Positions 7,070 to 15,380 are shown, counted from the stretch's first letter. The stretch: DNA of 19,876 nucleotides from SFWF01 sp045591645 (GCA_045591645.1 JAZNTG010000025.1:1-19876), one strand, 5' to 3'. The notes: a model not told the origin generated them from the sequence alone. Program-made: numbers and translations.

Positions 7070-7828
7070 TTATTGCTCTATACATTTATATGTGGTACAA
7101 TTATTTAAAATCTCTATTATCATACCGTCTTCGGCTGTAACAAGCTCAAACGGCAGGATTTTTTTAAGCTCTGTCATATCCTCTGCGGAATTTCTGACAG
7201 AATAGATATGATTTATTATCATCTTGCTTGTGTTGACCGATGCCAAGCGTTGGACCTTTTCCAAAAGCCGTGTATGTGCACCCTCAAACACCACAAGCTC
7301 ATAGCTCTCGTTCTCAAAAAGAGCAGAGAATTCGGTAAGCTCAGCGTGCATATCTCCTGTAAAGAGTATCTTTTTACCCTCTGCTTCAATTTTAAAGGCG
7401 AAGGACACAAGATTACTGTGATCGGTGGGTATGGCTGTAACACGGATGTTTTCATCCTTATAAATTTCACCCTCTGTGTATGATAAAATATCAAGCTCTC
7501 TTTTTGTTGTAGACATTGTTTTAAGAAAACCGCTCAGCAATGCTACGCCCTTTTCTTCAGGCAGAAGTATCCTTGGATGGCAGTTGAGATAACGCCAACC
7601 AAGCTGGTCTGCAAACTCAAACAGTCCGTCAAAATGGTCACCGTGTAAATGGGTTATAAAAACGCCCTTTACACTCTCGTACGGTATTCCGTAACGCTTC
7701 AGCATCGAAGAAACGGGTGCGCCCGCGTCAATAATATAACAGCTGTCACCGACCTCGAGAAACATCGCGGTGCAGAAACGGTCATGCTCGGGTACTCCGT
7801 GGCTCGTTCCGACAAAGGTGATCTTCAT
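7070..7828 (-). CDS. Metallo-beta-lactamase-fold hydrolase, RNase Z-like
   Basis: 252 residues from the ATG at 7828, chosen for the AGGAG site 9 nt upstream and because MKITFVGTSHG is the usual first strand of the fold. The metal-site motif THLHGDHFDG (His60, His62, Asp64, His65) is followed by TDHSN, FTGDMH and INHIYS, which supply the remaining metal ligands in this superfamily. The opening GTSHG and overall order resemble the RNase Z/ElaC-type branch, but it is shorter than RNase Z and I see no exosite arm. A small-molecule phosphodiesterase or other hydrolase is equally possible. It is cytoplasmic. It is divergent from the membrane acyltransferase-like gene with only 33 nt between the start codons. 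Confidence 0.85.
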   Translation of the reverse strand: MKITFVGTSHGVPEHDRFCTAMFLEVGDSCYIIDAGAPVSSMLKRYGIPYESVKGVFITHLHGDHFDGLFEFADQLGWRYLNCHPRILLPEEKGVALLSGFLKTMSTTKRELDILSYTEGEIYKDENIRVTAIPTDHSNLVSFAFKIEAEGKKILFTGDMHAELTEFSALFENESYELVVFEGAHTRLLEKVQRLASVNTSKMIINHIYSVRNSAEDMTELKKILPFELVTAEDGMIIEILNNCTTYKCIEQ

Positions 7829-7850
7829 TGGTATCAACTCCTTTACTTCA

Positions 7851-7879
7851 AGTATAGCATAATGATTAATAATAATCAA
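7851..7879 (-). promoter_or_regulatory. Promoter of the metallo-beta-lactamase-fold gene
   Basis: TTGATT (7879-7874), a 17-nt spacer and TATACT (7856-7851) on the minus strand. The -35 box lies inside the likely first codons of the divergent plus-strand gene. Confidence 0.65.
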
Positions 7880-8641
7880 TCGGCGGTGATACAATTGGAA
7901 CAAATTACAAAACGATACTCCCTTATTGACTCTCTTCGCGGTCTCGCCGTTTTCAGTATGGTCATATACCACTTTGTATGGGATCTGAATTATATAGCAG
8001 GCATAAGGTGGGGCTCTTTTTCCTCGGTTTTTAATTTTTTGTGGCAACAGAGTATCTGCTGGACATTTATTCTTATTTCGGGTTTTTGTTATTTTATGTC
8101 AAAGCACCCTCTTAAAAACGCGGTCATCACACTGCTCAGCGGCACCGCCGTCACCCTTGTGACTGTAGCTGTAACACCTGACTCGGCAATTTATTTCGGC
8201 ATTCTTATCTTTCTCGGCTCGGCGATGCTTCTGCTTTTGCCGATAAGAAAATTTCTTTATAAGATACCCTCTGTGCTCGGCTTCGCGGTAAGCTTTCTGC
8301 TTTTTATCCTTTGCTATGATATTAATGACGGCAGTCTGGCGTTCGGTCTTATAAAGCTGCCTGAAGCGCTTTACAAAAATATGTTTACCGCATTCACAGG
8401 ATTTCCCCACCGCGGCTTTTCATCAGCCGATTATTTTTCATTCTTCCCTTGGATCTTCCTCTTTTTAACAGGATTTTTTCTCTGTTCTTTAATAAAAGGG
8501 TTAAAAACCTCTCCCAAATTTCTTTATTTTAAAATACCCGCTTTCGAATGGATAGGACGTCGGGCACTAATAATATACTTAGTGCATCAGCCGATACTTT
8601 ACGGTCTGACTTTGCTGATTATAAAACTTCAAGGAGCATAA
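7862..8641 (+). CDS. Multi-pass membrane protein, heparan acetyltransferase-like (DUF1624-type)
   Basis: About 259 residues if translation starts at the ATG at 7862. No good Shine-Dalgarno precedes it, and a GTG (7886) or TTG (7895) preceded by GGCGGTGAT could be the true start. The first transmembrane segment carries IDSLRGLAVFSMVIYHFVWDL, matching the RG-A...M-YH-F-DL signature of the HGSNAT/DUF1624 acyltransferase family; the His in that segment is the expected acetyl carrier. Seven or eight hydrophobic helices follow, ending with RRALIIYLVHQPILYGL, the usual C-terminal block of such proteins. The likely role is acylation of a carbohydrate or envelope component across the membrane; the substrate is unknown. 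The downstream gene starts 2 nt after the stop, and its ribosome site lies inside this gene. Confidence 0.8.
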   Translation: MINNNQSAVIQLEQITKRYSLIDSLRGLAVFSMVIYHFVWDLNYIAGIRWGSFSSVFNFLWQQSICWTFILISGFCYFMSKHPLKNAVITLLSGTAVTLVTVAVTPDSAIYFGILIFLGSAMLLLLPIRKFLYKIPSVLGFAVSFLLFILCYDINDGSLAFGLIKLPEALYKNMFTAFTGFPHRGFSSADYFSFFPWIFLFLTGFFLCSLIKGLKTSPKFLYFKIPAFEWIGRRALIIYLVHQPILYGLTLLIIKLQGA

Positions 8642-8643
8642 AA

Positions 8644-9441
8644 ATGGTCATAGATTTTCATACCCACGCTTTTCCCGATACGCTGGCGCCGAGGGCAATA
8701 GAATCCCTCTGCAAAAACAGCAACTATATGTTCGAGCCCTGCCATAACGGAACTCTGGATGGACTTAAAGGCAATATGAGAAAATTCGGTGTCGATATGT
8801 CAATCGTTCAGCCTGTTATCACAAAGCCAAGCCACACAAAAACGACCAATGAGTGGGCGGCAGAGATTACAAACGGCAAAGATATTATCTCTTTCGGCGG
8901 TATACATCCACATACCGACGACTACAAGAGGGATATTGATTTTGTTTGCTCTCTGGGCCTTCGCGGCATCAAGCTGCACTGCGAATATCAGGATTTTAAA
9001 ATAGATGACCCCTTTATGCTGAAAATTTACGATTATGCCTTTTCGAAGGGACTTATAATTCTTCAGCACGCAGGCTTTGACCCCGCTTTCAGTGAACCCT
9101 TCAGAAGCAGTCCCGAAATGTTCGCAAATGTTGCAAAAGAGATGAAGGGCGGTGTTATGATAGCGGCGCATTTCGGTGGCGGCAGACAGTGGGACGATGT
9201 TGAAAAATACATCGTCGGCACAAATATCTATCTCGATACCTCAATGGGTCAGGAGTATTATCCGCCCGAGCAGTTTATAAGAATAGTAAATAATCACGGC
9301 GCAGATAAGGTGCTCTTTGGTTCGGATGCTCCGTGGAGTAAAGCCGATTACGAGCTCGAGCATATCAGAAGCTCTACTCTCACCGACGAACAAAAGAAAT
9401 TAATTCTCAGCAAAAACGCAGAGCATTTGCTGAATTTGTAA
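8644..9441 (+). CDS. TIM-barrel metal-dependent amidohydrolase (amidohydrolase 2 type)
   Basis: 265 residues. The start at 8644 (MVIDFHTHAFPD) is set by AAGGAG at 8631-8636 and by the HxH motif (His6, His8) that always lies near the N-terminus of this family. Other expected ligands are present in order: GIKLHCEYQ, ILQHAGFDP, IAAHFGGG and the catalytic Asp in LFGSDAPWS. The family covers decarboxylases and hydrolases of small aromatic or cyclic substrates; the sequence does not name one. It is cytoplasmic. It is coupled to the upstream membrane acyltransferase-like gene. A weak imperfect hairpin (9448-9471) follows the stop, but without a clear T-run. Confidence 0.88.
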   Translation: MVIDFHTHAFPDTLAPRAIESLCKNSNYMFEPCHNGTLDGLKGNMRKFGVDMSIVQPVITKPSHTKTTNEWAAEITNGKDIISFGGIHPHTDDYKRDIDFVCSLGLRGIKLHCEYQDFKIDDPFMLKIYDYAFSKGLIILQHAGFDPAFSEPFRSSPEMFANVAKEMKGGVMIAAHFGGGRQWDDVEKYIVGTNIYLDTSMGQEYYPPEQFIRIVNNHGADKVLFGSDAPWSKADYELEHIRSSTLTDEQKKLILSKNAEHLLNL

Positions 9442-9483
9442 AAAGTCGGAACGAAACTTGAGGTCGTTTCCTACCGATTACTA

Positions 9484-9517
9484 ACCACTGATTACGGACC
9501 ACTGACCACTGAATTAC
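9484..9517. repeat. Short direct repeats of ACCACTGA
   Basis: The unit ACCACTGA occurs three times in 34 bases, at 9484-9491, 9498-9505 and 9505-9512. The first and third copies continue with (A)TTAC. It lies in the 155-bp gap between the amidohydrolase and the acyl-CoA synthetase operon, upstream of its promoter. Confidence 0.7.
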
Positions 9518-9528
9518 TGCTTTGACCC

Positions 9529-9557
9529 TTGACAAGTTTGCTTTAAAGTGTTAAAGT
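9529..9557 (+). promoter_or_regulatory. Promoter of the ligase-ior-ligase-ACT operon
   Basis: TTGACA (9529-9534), a 17-nt spacer and TAAAGT (9552-9557). It is 40 nt upstream of the first start codon of a five-gene run with no other obvious promoter. Confidence 0.75.
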
Positions 9558-9596
9558 ATTAAGTGCGATTACATTAATATATCTCGAGGAATTTTT

Positions 9597-11231
9597 ATGA
9601 CTATTGTAGACCTACTTGAAAGAAATGCGGCTGAATTCGGCGGCGACACCGCGCTTGTTGAAATTAACCCCGACCAGCCAGAAACCAGACGCACCTGGCA
9701 GGAGTTTGACCTTGTTGAATCGACCCCGAAATCCCGCCATTACAGACGTGAAATTACCTGGGCGGTGTTTAACGAAAAGGCTAACCGCACCGCCAATATG
9801 CTGATGCAAAACGGAATCGGCAAGGGCAAAAAGGTTGCCATTCTGCTTATGAACTGCATTGATTGGCTACCGATATACTTTGGTATTCTTAAAACGGGCG
9901 CGCTTGCCGTCCCACTCAATTTCCGCTATGCCGCCGATGAGATTGACTACTGTCTTAAACTTTCCGAGTCGGACGCGCTTATCTTTGGTCCCGAATTTAT
10001 CGGACGAGTTGAGTCGGTTGCAGAAAAGATCTCTAAAAACAGAATGCTTATCTACATCGGCGCAGGCTGTCCTGCTTTTGCAGACGATTATAACGATCTC
10101 ATCAGCGAGTGCTCGGGAGTATTCCCCGAATGCACCCTCACCGAAGAGGACGATGCGGCGATATACTTCTCCTCGGGCACCACAGGCTTCCCGAAAGCTA
10201 TTTTACATAAGCACAGAAGTCTTATCCACTCCTGCAGAGTTGAGCAGGCTCACCACGGACAGACAAAAGACGACTGCTTTTTATGCATTCCTCCCCTTTA
10301 CCACACAGGTGCTAAAATGCACTGGTTCGGAAGCCTTCTTGCAGGAAGCAAGGCTGTTATTTTAAAGGGTACAAGAGCAAAGACAATTCTTGACGCCGCA
10401 AGCGAAGAAAAATGCTCTATAGTTTGGCTTCTTGTTCCATGGGCACAGGACATTTTAAATTCCCTCGACAGTGGCGAGCTTTCGCTCGATGATTACGATT
10501 TCAGTAATTGGAGACTTATGCACATAGGTGCACAGCCCGTGCCTCAGAGTCTTATAAAGCGTTGGCTTGAATATTTCCCGAATCACCAGTATGACACGAA
10601 CTACGGCCTTTCGGAATCTATCGGACCCGGTGCCGTCCACCTCGGCGTTGAGAATATTCACAAGGTTGGTGCAATAGGTGTTGCCGGTTACGGTTGGGAA
10701 GTAAAAATCGTTGATCCCGATGGTAACACCGTAAAGCAAGGTGATGTCGGCGAGCTTTGTCTAAAGGGCCCCGGTGTTATGGTCTGCTATTATAATGACC
10801 AAAAGGCTACCGCCGATACACTAAAAGACGGCTGGCTCTTCACGGGCGATATGGCAATGCAGGATGAGGACGGCTTTATCTTCCTTGTTGACCGTAAAAA
10901 GGATGTTATCATCACGGGTGGTGAAAACCTCTACCCCGTTCAGATAGAGGACTTTATCTCGGCTCACTCTAAAGTCAAGGACGTTGCCGTTATCGGACTT
11001 CCCGATGCTCGTCTTGGCGAGATCGCAACTGCGATAATCGAAGTGAAATCGGGAATGGAATGCACCGAAGAGGAGATAAATGAATTCTGTCTCGGAATGC
11101 CCCGTTATAAGCGTCCTCGCAAGATAATTTTTGCAGAGGTTCCCCGTAACCCGACAGGCAAAATTGAAAAGCCGCTTCTCCGCAAAATGTACGGCGGCGA
11201 AGGCTTGGTTGATTCACAAAATAAGGCGTAG
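9597..11231 (+). CDS. AMP-forming acyl-CoA synthetase (class I adenylate-forming enzyme)
   Basis: 544 residues. The start ATG follows CGAGGA by 6 nt. The P-loop-like A3 motif YFSSGTTGFPK lies at 190-200, the A5 block YGLSESIG follows, then GWLFTGDMAMQDEDGFIFLVDRKKD and the hinge/A10 region with Lys522 in PTGKIEK. All catalytic elements for adenylation of a carboxylate and thioester formation with CoA are present. The N-terminal domain has an extra stretch (about residues 28-55) before the first conserved EKANR helix. The acyl substrate cannot be read from sequence. Lying immediately before iorA-iorB, it probably handles an aryl-acetate, indole-acetate or a branched or other short acid made in the same pathway. 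Confidence 0.9.
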   Translation: MTIVDLLERNAAEFGGDTALVEINPDQPETRRTWQEFDLVESTPKSRHYRREITWAVFNEKANRTANMLMQNGIGKGKKVAILLMNCIDWLPIYFGILKTGALAVPLNFRYAADEIDYCLKLSESDALIFGPEFIGRVESVAEKISKNRMLIYIGAGCPAFADDYNDLISECSGVFPECTLTEEDDAAIYFSSGTTGFPKAILHKHRSLIHSCRVEQAHHGQTKDDCFLCIPPLYHTGAKMHWFGSLLAGSKAVILKGTRAKTILDAASEEKCSIVWLLVPWAQDILNSLDSGELSLDDYDFSNWRLMHIGAQPVPQSLIKRWLEYFPNHQYDTNYGLSESIGPGAVHLGVENIHKVGAIGVAGYGWEVKIVDPDGNTVKQGDVGELCLKGPGVMVCYYNDQKATADTLKDGWLFTGDMAMQDEDGFIFLVDRKKDVIITGGENLYPVQIEDFISAHSKVKDVAVIGLPDARLGEIATAIIEVKSGMECTEEEINEFCLGMPRYKRPRKIIFAEVPRNPTGKIEKPLLRKMYGGEGLVDSQNKA

Positions 11232-11234
11232 TAG

Positions 11235-11256
11235 GGACCGACGTCCTCGACGGTCC
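11235..11256. repeat. Small inverted repeat between synthetase and iorA
   Basis: GGACCG (11235-11240) and CGGTCC (11251-11256) flank ten bases. It is 4 nt after the synthetase stop codon and not followed by a T-run, so it does not look like an intrinsic terminator. It may be an mRNA-processing hairpin or a copy of a short dispersed intergenic repeat. Confidence 0.5.
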
Positions 11257-11284
11257 GTTAATCAAATTTTAGGAGATACATATT

Positions 11285-13018
11285 ATGAAAAAACTTATGA
11301 TTGGTAATCAGGCGGTAGCCGCAGGTCTTTATGACGGTGGACTCGGTCTTGTATCGAGCTATCCCGGCACTCCCTCTACCGAAATTACCGAATTTTTAGC
11401 AAAATATGAGGATATTCACTCCGAATGGGCACCCAACGAAAAGGTAGCCTGTGAGGTCGCTTTCGGCGCATCTCTTGCAGGAATTCGCTCTGCTTGCGCT
11501 ATGAAGCACGTCGGTCTGAATGTTGCGGCAGATCCGCTTTTCACCCTTTCTTACACAGGCGTAAACGGCGGTATGGTAATCTGCGTTGCAGACGACCCTG
11601 CTATGCACTCCTCCCAGAATGAGCAGGACTCCCGTCATTATGCTATCGCTTCAAAGGTACCGATGTTAGAGCCTGCCGACTCTAACGAAGCATATCTTTT
11701 TGCAAAGACGGCTTTCGAGCTTTCCGAAAAGTTTGACACTCCCGTTCTTCTCCGTATGTGCACCCGTATAGCGCATAGTCAGTCGGTAGTAACCTTAGGC
11801 GAGAAGTGCGAAAAGCTCATAAAGGATTACGATAAAGATCCCTCAAAGTACATAATGATGCCAGGCAACGCTATCAAGCGTCATCCCATCGTTGAAGCAC
11901 GCACCGCTGCCCTCGCAGAATATGCGGAAAATTGCATCTACAACACCGTAGAGGACAACGGTTCAAAAATTGGTATCATCACCTCGGGTTGTTCCTATCT
12001 TTACGTGAAAGAGGCTCTGGGAGAATCGGTCAATATTCTCAAAATTGGTATGCCGAATCCCCTGCCCCAAAAGCTGATACGCGATTTCGCCTCAAAGGTG
12101 GATACCCTTTATGTTATCGAGGAGCTTGACCCCGTTATTGAAAATTATGTAAAAGCTCTCGGCATAAACTGTATCGGAAAAGAGAAGTTCTCTATCCTTG
12201 GAGAGTTCTCTCAAAGCACTATTGCCGCCGCTTTTGGCGTAGAGGCTCCCGCTTCGGTTTCAGCCGATTCTGTAATTCCGAACCGTCCGCCTATGATGTG
12301 CGCAGGCTGTCCCCACAGAGGAATGTTCTACACCCTCGCTAAAAATAAGATAACTGTTCTCGGCGATATAGGCTGCTATACACTCGGTGCAGTTCCTCCC
12401 CTTTCAGCTCTTGATTCGACCCTTTGTATGGGTGCTTCTATCTCGGGACTACATGGTTTTAACGCCGCTCGAGGCGAGGACGCTGAAAAGAAAAGTGTTG
12501 CAGTTATAGGTGACTCGACCTTTATGCACTCGGGTATGACAGGACTTGTTAATATCGCGTACAACGCAACCAATTCCACCGTTATCATTCTCGATAACTC
12601 GATTACAGGCATGACAGGACATCAGCAAAACCCGACCACAGGCTACAACATCAAGGGCGACCCTGCCGCAAAGGTAGACCTTGAGGCACTCTGCCGCGCT
12701 CTCGGTATTAACCGCGTTCGCGTTGTTGACCCCTATGACCTTAAGGCTTGTGAAGCCGCCGTAAAGGAAGAACTTGCCGTAGAAGAGCCGTCAGTTATCA
12801 TTTCAAGAAGACCCTGCGTCCTCTTAAAGAGCGTTAAGACAAAACCCGCTTTAAAGGTTGACCCAGATAAATGTAAATCCTGCAAGCGTTGTATGGGACT
12901 CGGCTGTCCCGCTATCAGTATGAAGGATGGCAAGGCTAGAATCGACGCTACCCTTTGCGTCGGCTGTGACGTATGCAGTCAATTATGTCCTTTCGGTGCT
13001 ATAGGAGGTCAGGAATAA
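11285..13018 (+). CDS. iorA: Indolepyruvate ferredoxin oxidoreductase, alpha subunit
   Basis: 577 residues, close to the usual IorA length. AGGAG is placed 9 nt before the ATG. The N-terminal pyruvate-ferredoxin-oxidoreductase-type domain opens with KKLMIGNQAVAAGLYDGG and SSYPGTPSTEITE. The thiamine-pyrophosphate domain includes MCAGCPHRGMFY, GDIGCYTLGA (360-369) and the GDS...N motif (409-438). Two [4Fe-4S] ferredoxin motifs close the protein: Cys530/533/536/541 and Cys558/561/564/568. With IorB it oxidatively decarboxylates aryl-pyruvates (from Trp, Phe, Tyr transamination) to aryl-acetyl-CoA while reducing ferredoxin. It overlaps iorB by one base (TAATG), so subunits are made together. Confidence 0.95.
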   Translation: MKKLMIGNQAVAAGLYDGGLGLVSSYPGTPSTEITEFLAKYEDIHSEWAPNEKVACEVAFGASLAGIRSACAMKHVGLNVAADPLFTLSYTGVNGGMVICVADDPAMHSSQNEQDSRHYAIASKVPMLEPADSNEAYLFAKTAFELSEKFDTPVLLRMCTRIAHSQSVVTLGEKCEKLIKDYDKDPSKYIMMPGNAIKRHPIVEARTAALAEYAENCIYNTVEDNGSKIGIITSGCSYLYVKEALGESVNILKIGMPNPLPQKLIRDFASKVDTLYVIEELDPVIENYVKALGINCIGKEKFSILGEFSQSTIAAAFGVEAPASVSADSVIPNRPPMMCAGCPHRGMFYTLAKNKITVLGDIGCYTLGAVPPLSALDSTLCMGASISGLHGFNAARGEDAEKKSVAVIGDSTFMHSGMTGLVNIAYNATNSTVIILDNSITGMTGHQQNPTTGYNIKGDPAAKVDLEALCRALGINRVRVVDPYDLKACEAAVKEELAVEEPSVIISRRPCVLLKSVKTKPALKVDPDKCKSCKRCMGLGCPAISMKDGKARIDATLCVGCDVCSQLCPFGAIGGQE

Positions 13019-13590
13019 TGAAAACTACAAGTATTATGATTGTCGGCGTAGGTGGTCAGGGAAGCCTGCTCGCTTCAAAGCTCCTCGGCAGACTCTTAGT
13101 CGACGAGGGCTATGATGTAAAGGTCAGTGAGGTTCACGGAATGAGTCAGCGCGGCGGCTCGGTAGTAACCTATGTCCGCTTCGGCGAAAAGGTATATTCC
13201 CCGATAGTGACTTTAGGCGAGGCAGATTTTATAATCTCATTTGAAAAGTTAGAGGCGGCGCGTTACGCACCCTTCCTTAAAGCCGACGGCAGAATTATCG
13301 TCAACACTCAGGAAATTGACCCGATGCCCGTAATCATCGGCGCGGCCCAGTATCCGAACGGCGTGCTTGACGAGCTGACCTCTAAGGGTGTGAATGTTGA
13401 GGCTCTCGACGCTCTAACCCCAGCTATAGAAGCTGGCTCGGCAAAGGCGGTAAATATCGTGCTTATGGGACGTACAGCAAAGTATTTTGATATTCCTTAT
13501 GAAAAATGGATCGCGGCTATCGAAAACACCGTCGCACCTAAATTCGTAGAGATGAATAAAAAAGCTTTCGAGCTTGGATATAATTCGTAA
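13018..13590 (+). CDS. iorB: Indolepyruvate ferredoxin oxidoreductase, beta subunit
   Basis: 190 residues from the ATG at 13018, preceded by AGGAGGT at 13003-13009 within the end of iorA. This is the gamma-type domain of 2-oxoacid:ferredoxin oxidoreductases: GVGGQGSLLASKLLG near the N-terminus, then EVHGMSQRGGSVVTYVRFG, a signature of IorB, and GEADFIISFEKLEAARY. It binds the CoA side of the reaction and pairs with IorA. The frame extends upstream but the sequence match starts at MKTTSIMIVG. Confidence 0.94.
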   Translation: MKTTSIMIVGVGGQGSLLASKLLGRLLVDEGYDVKVSEVHGMSQRGGSVVTYVRFGEKVYSPIVTLGEADFIISFEKLEAARYAPFLKADGRIIVNTQEIDPMPVIIGAAQYPNGVLDELTSKGVNVEALDALTPAIEAGSAKAVNIVLMGRTAKYFDIPYEKWIAAIENTVAPKFVEMNKKAFELGYNS

Positions 13591-13611
13591 TTTTGAAAGG
13601 TCGATGAGAAA

Positions 13612-14919
13612 ATGGCACGTTACTACCAACCTGAAATCGAAACAATGCCGGTAGACGAGCTTAAAAAACTCCAGTCGGAAAAGTTAGTAAAACAGGTCAG
13701 ACACGTTTACGAAAATGTGGAGTATTACCGCAATCTTATGGATGAAAAGGGAGTAAAGCCGGAAGACATAAAAGGTATAGAGGATCTCCACAAGCTTCCC
13801 TTTTTAACCAAAGCCGATCTCCGCGACGCTTATCCTTACGGACTTCTTGCAAAGCCGCTTTCTGACTGTGTTCGCATTCATTCAACCTCAGGCACAACGG
13901 GCAGACGTGTTGTGGCATTTTACACACAGCACGATATCGACCTTTGGGAAGACTGCTGTGCTAGAGCTATCGTTGCGGCAGGCGGCTCATCTGAGGACGT
14001 TTGTCAGGTAGCATACGGCTACGGACTCTTTACAGGTGGCTCAGGTCTTCACGGCGCCTCTCATAAGGTTGGCTGTCTGACACTGCCTATGTCTTCGGGC
14101 TTTACCGACAGACAGATACAGTTTATGATGGATCTTAAGGCTACAATACTTTGCTGTACTCCTTCTTATGCCGCATATATCGGCGAATCCTTAAAGGAGC
14201 AGGGCTACACACCCGATCAGATTCCCTTAAAGGCCGGCATCTTCGGCGCAGAGCCGTGGACCGAGGAAATGAGAAGAGGAATTGAACACACCCTCGGCAT
14301 CAAGGCTTATGATATTTACGGTCTTACCGAAACCTCGGGCCCCGGTGTTTCCTTTGAATGCGAAGAGCAGACCGGTATGCACATAAATGAGGACCACTTC
14401 TTAGCCGAAATTATTGACCCCGACACAGGCGAGGTTTTACCCGAGGGCAGCAAGGGCGAGCTTGTATTTACCGCCCTTGATAAGGAAGCTTTTCCGCTTC
14501 TCCGCTACAGAACTCGCGATATCTGCGTTCTCTCCCGCAAGAAGTGCTCCTGTGGACGCACCCATATCAAGATGACAAAGCCAATGGGCAGAAGCGACGA
14601 TATGATGATCATCCGTGGTGTAAACGTATTCCCGAGCCAGATAGAAACGGTTCTTCTTAAAGAGGGCTATTCACCCAACTATCAGATTATTCTTGACCGT
14701 GTAAACAATAACGACACCTTTGATATCAATGTTGAAATGAATCCCGAGCAGTTCACCGATACAGTCAGCGGAATTACCGAGCTTGAAAGAAGCCTTGCAG
14801 ATGCTATGAAGCTGATGCTCGGCATCAATCCGAAAATACATCTTGTACCGCCGAAGTCTATTACCCGAAGCGAAGGCAAGGCTGTACGCCTTATAGACAA
14901 GCGCAAATTACACGATTAA
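13612..14919 (+). CDS. paaK: Phenylacetate-CoA ligase family protein
   Basis: 435 residues, the normal PaaK length. Motifs are the nucleotide loop STSGTTGRR (91-99), YGLTETSGPG, RYRTRDICVLSRKKCSCGRT, GRSDDMMIIRGVNVFPSQIE and the C-terminal Lys423 in RSEGKAVRLID. The enzyme joins phenylacetate or a related aryl acid to CoA with ATP cleavage to AMP. It starts 21 nt after iorB behind a GAAAGG site. Directly next to an oxidoreductase that makes aryl-acetyl-CoA, it could either reclaim free aryl-acetates or run toward ATP formation; the sequence does not decide. Substrate may be indole-acetate, phenylacetate or hydroxyphenylacetate. Confidence 0.92.
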   Translation: MARYYQPEIETMPVDELKKLQSEKLVKQVRHVYENVEYYRNLMDEKGVKPEDIKGIEDLHKLPFLTKADLRDAYPYGLLAKPLSDCVRIHSTSGTTGRRVVAFYTQHDIDLWEDCCARAIVAAGGSSEDVCQVAYGYGLFTGGSGLHGASHKVGCLTLPMSSGFTDRQIQFMMDLKATILCCTPSYAAYIGESLKEQGYTPDQIPLKAGIFGAEPWTEEMRRGIEHTLGIKAYDIYGLTETSGPGVSFECEEQTGMHINEDHFLAEIIDPDTGEVLPEGSKGELVFTALDKEAFPLLRYRTRDICVLSRKKCSCGRTHIKMTKPMGRSDDMMIIRGVNVFPSQIETVLLKEGYSPNYQIILDRVNNNDTFDINVEMNPEQFTDTVSGITELERSLADAMKLMLGINPKIHLVPPKSITRSEGKAVRLIDKRKLHD

Positions 14920-14934
14920 GAAAGGGGTAAAATA

Positions 14935-15366
14935 ATGGCACTTAATCAGTTAACTGTTTTTGTTGAAAACGAGCAGGGTGCGCTGGTTGCTATAACAGAT
15001 GCGCTCGCCGCCGCAAATATTGATATCCGCGCACTCTCGATCGCAGATACTAAGGATTTTGGTATACTCCGTCTTATTGTTGACGGAAACGATGCCGCTA
15101 TCGCAGCTCTGCAGGAAAAGGGTTATCTTGTAAAGACCACCCCAGTTGTCGGAGTAAAGATCGGTGATGCTCCAGGTAAGCTGGCACGGGCTCTCGATGT
15201 TATAGACGAAGCAGGCATAAATATCGAATATCTTTATGCATTCCTCACTCGCACCGAAAAGCACGCCTATGTTGTTATCCGCGTTGCCGATAACGATACC
15301 GCAGAAAGGGTGCTCGAGGCGGCAGGCTTCCATATGATAACCGACGCTGATGTTCACAAGCTGTAA
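14935..15366 (+). CDS. Tandem ACT-domain amino-acid-binding protein
   Basis: 143 residues made of two ACT domains: residues about 3-66 (LTVFVENEQGALVAITDALA...) and about 71-138 (VVGVKIGDAPGKLARALDVI...). Each has the Gly at the turn before the first helix that forms the ligand site between ACT repeats. There is no catalytic or DNA-binding domain. Such proteins are frequent partners of PaaK-type ligases and are thought to bind aromatic or branched amino acids and regulate a nearby enzyme. It follows the ligase after 15 nt with a strong AAAGGGG site, and closes the operon before a terminator. Confidence 0.9.
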   Translation: MALNQLTVFVENEQGALVAITDALAAANIDIRALSIADTKDFGILRLIVDGNDAAIAALQEKGYLVKTTPVVGVKIGDAPGKLARALDVIDEAGINIEYLYAFLTRTEKHAYVVIRVADNDTAERVLEAAGFHMITDADVHKL

Positions 15367-15380
15367 AACAAAATGAAAAT

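Noticed and set aside
9448..9471. Hairpin GGAACGA/TCGTTTCC as terminator of the amidohydrolase gene
   Set aside because: The stem has a bulge and is not followed by a T-run, so it is too weak to call.
12973..13017. Longer iorB starting 15 codons upstream
   Set aside because: That stretch overlaps the ferredoxin motif end of iorA. The IorB family start and AGGAGGT site point to 13018.
14950..15357. 135-codon minus-strand open frame
   Set aside because: Antisense to the ACT-domain gene, whose reading frame explains every base; no family resemblance.
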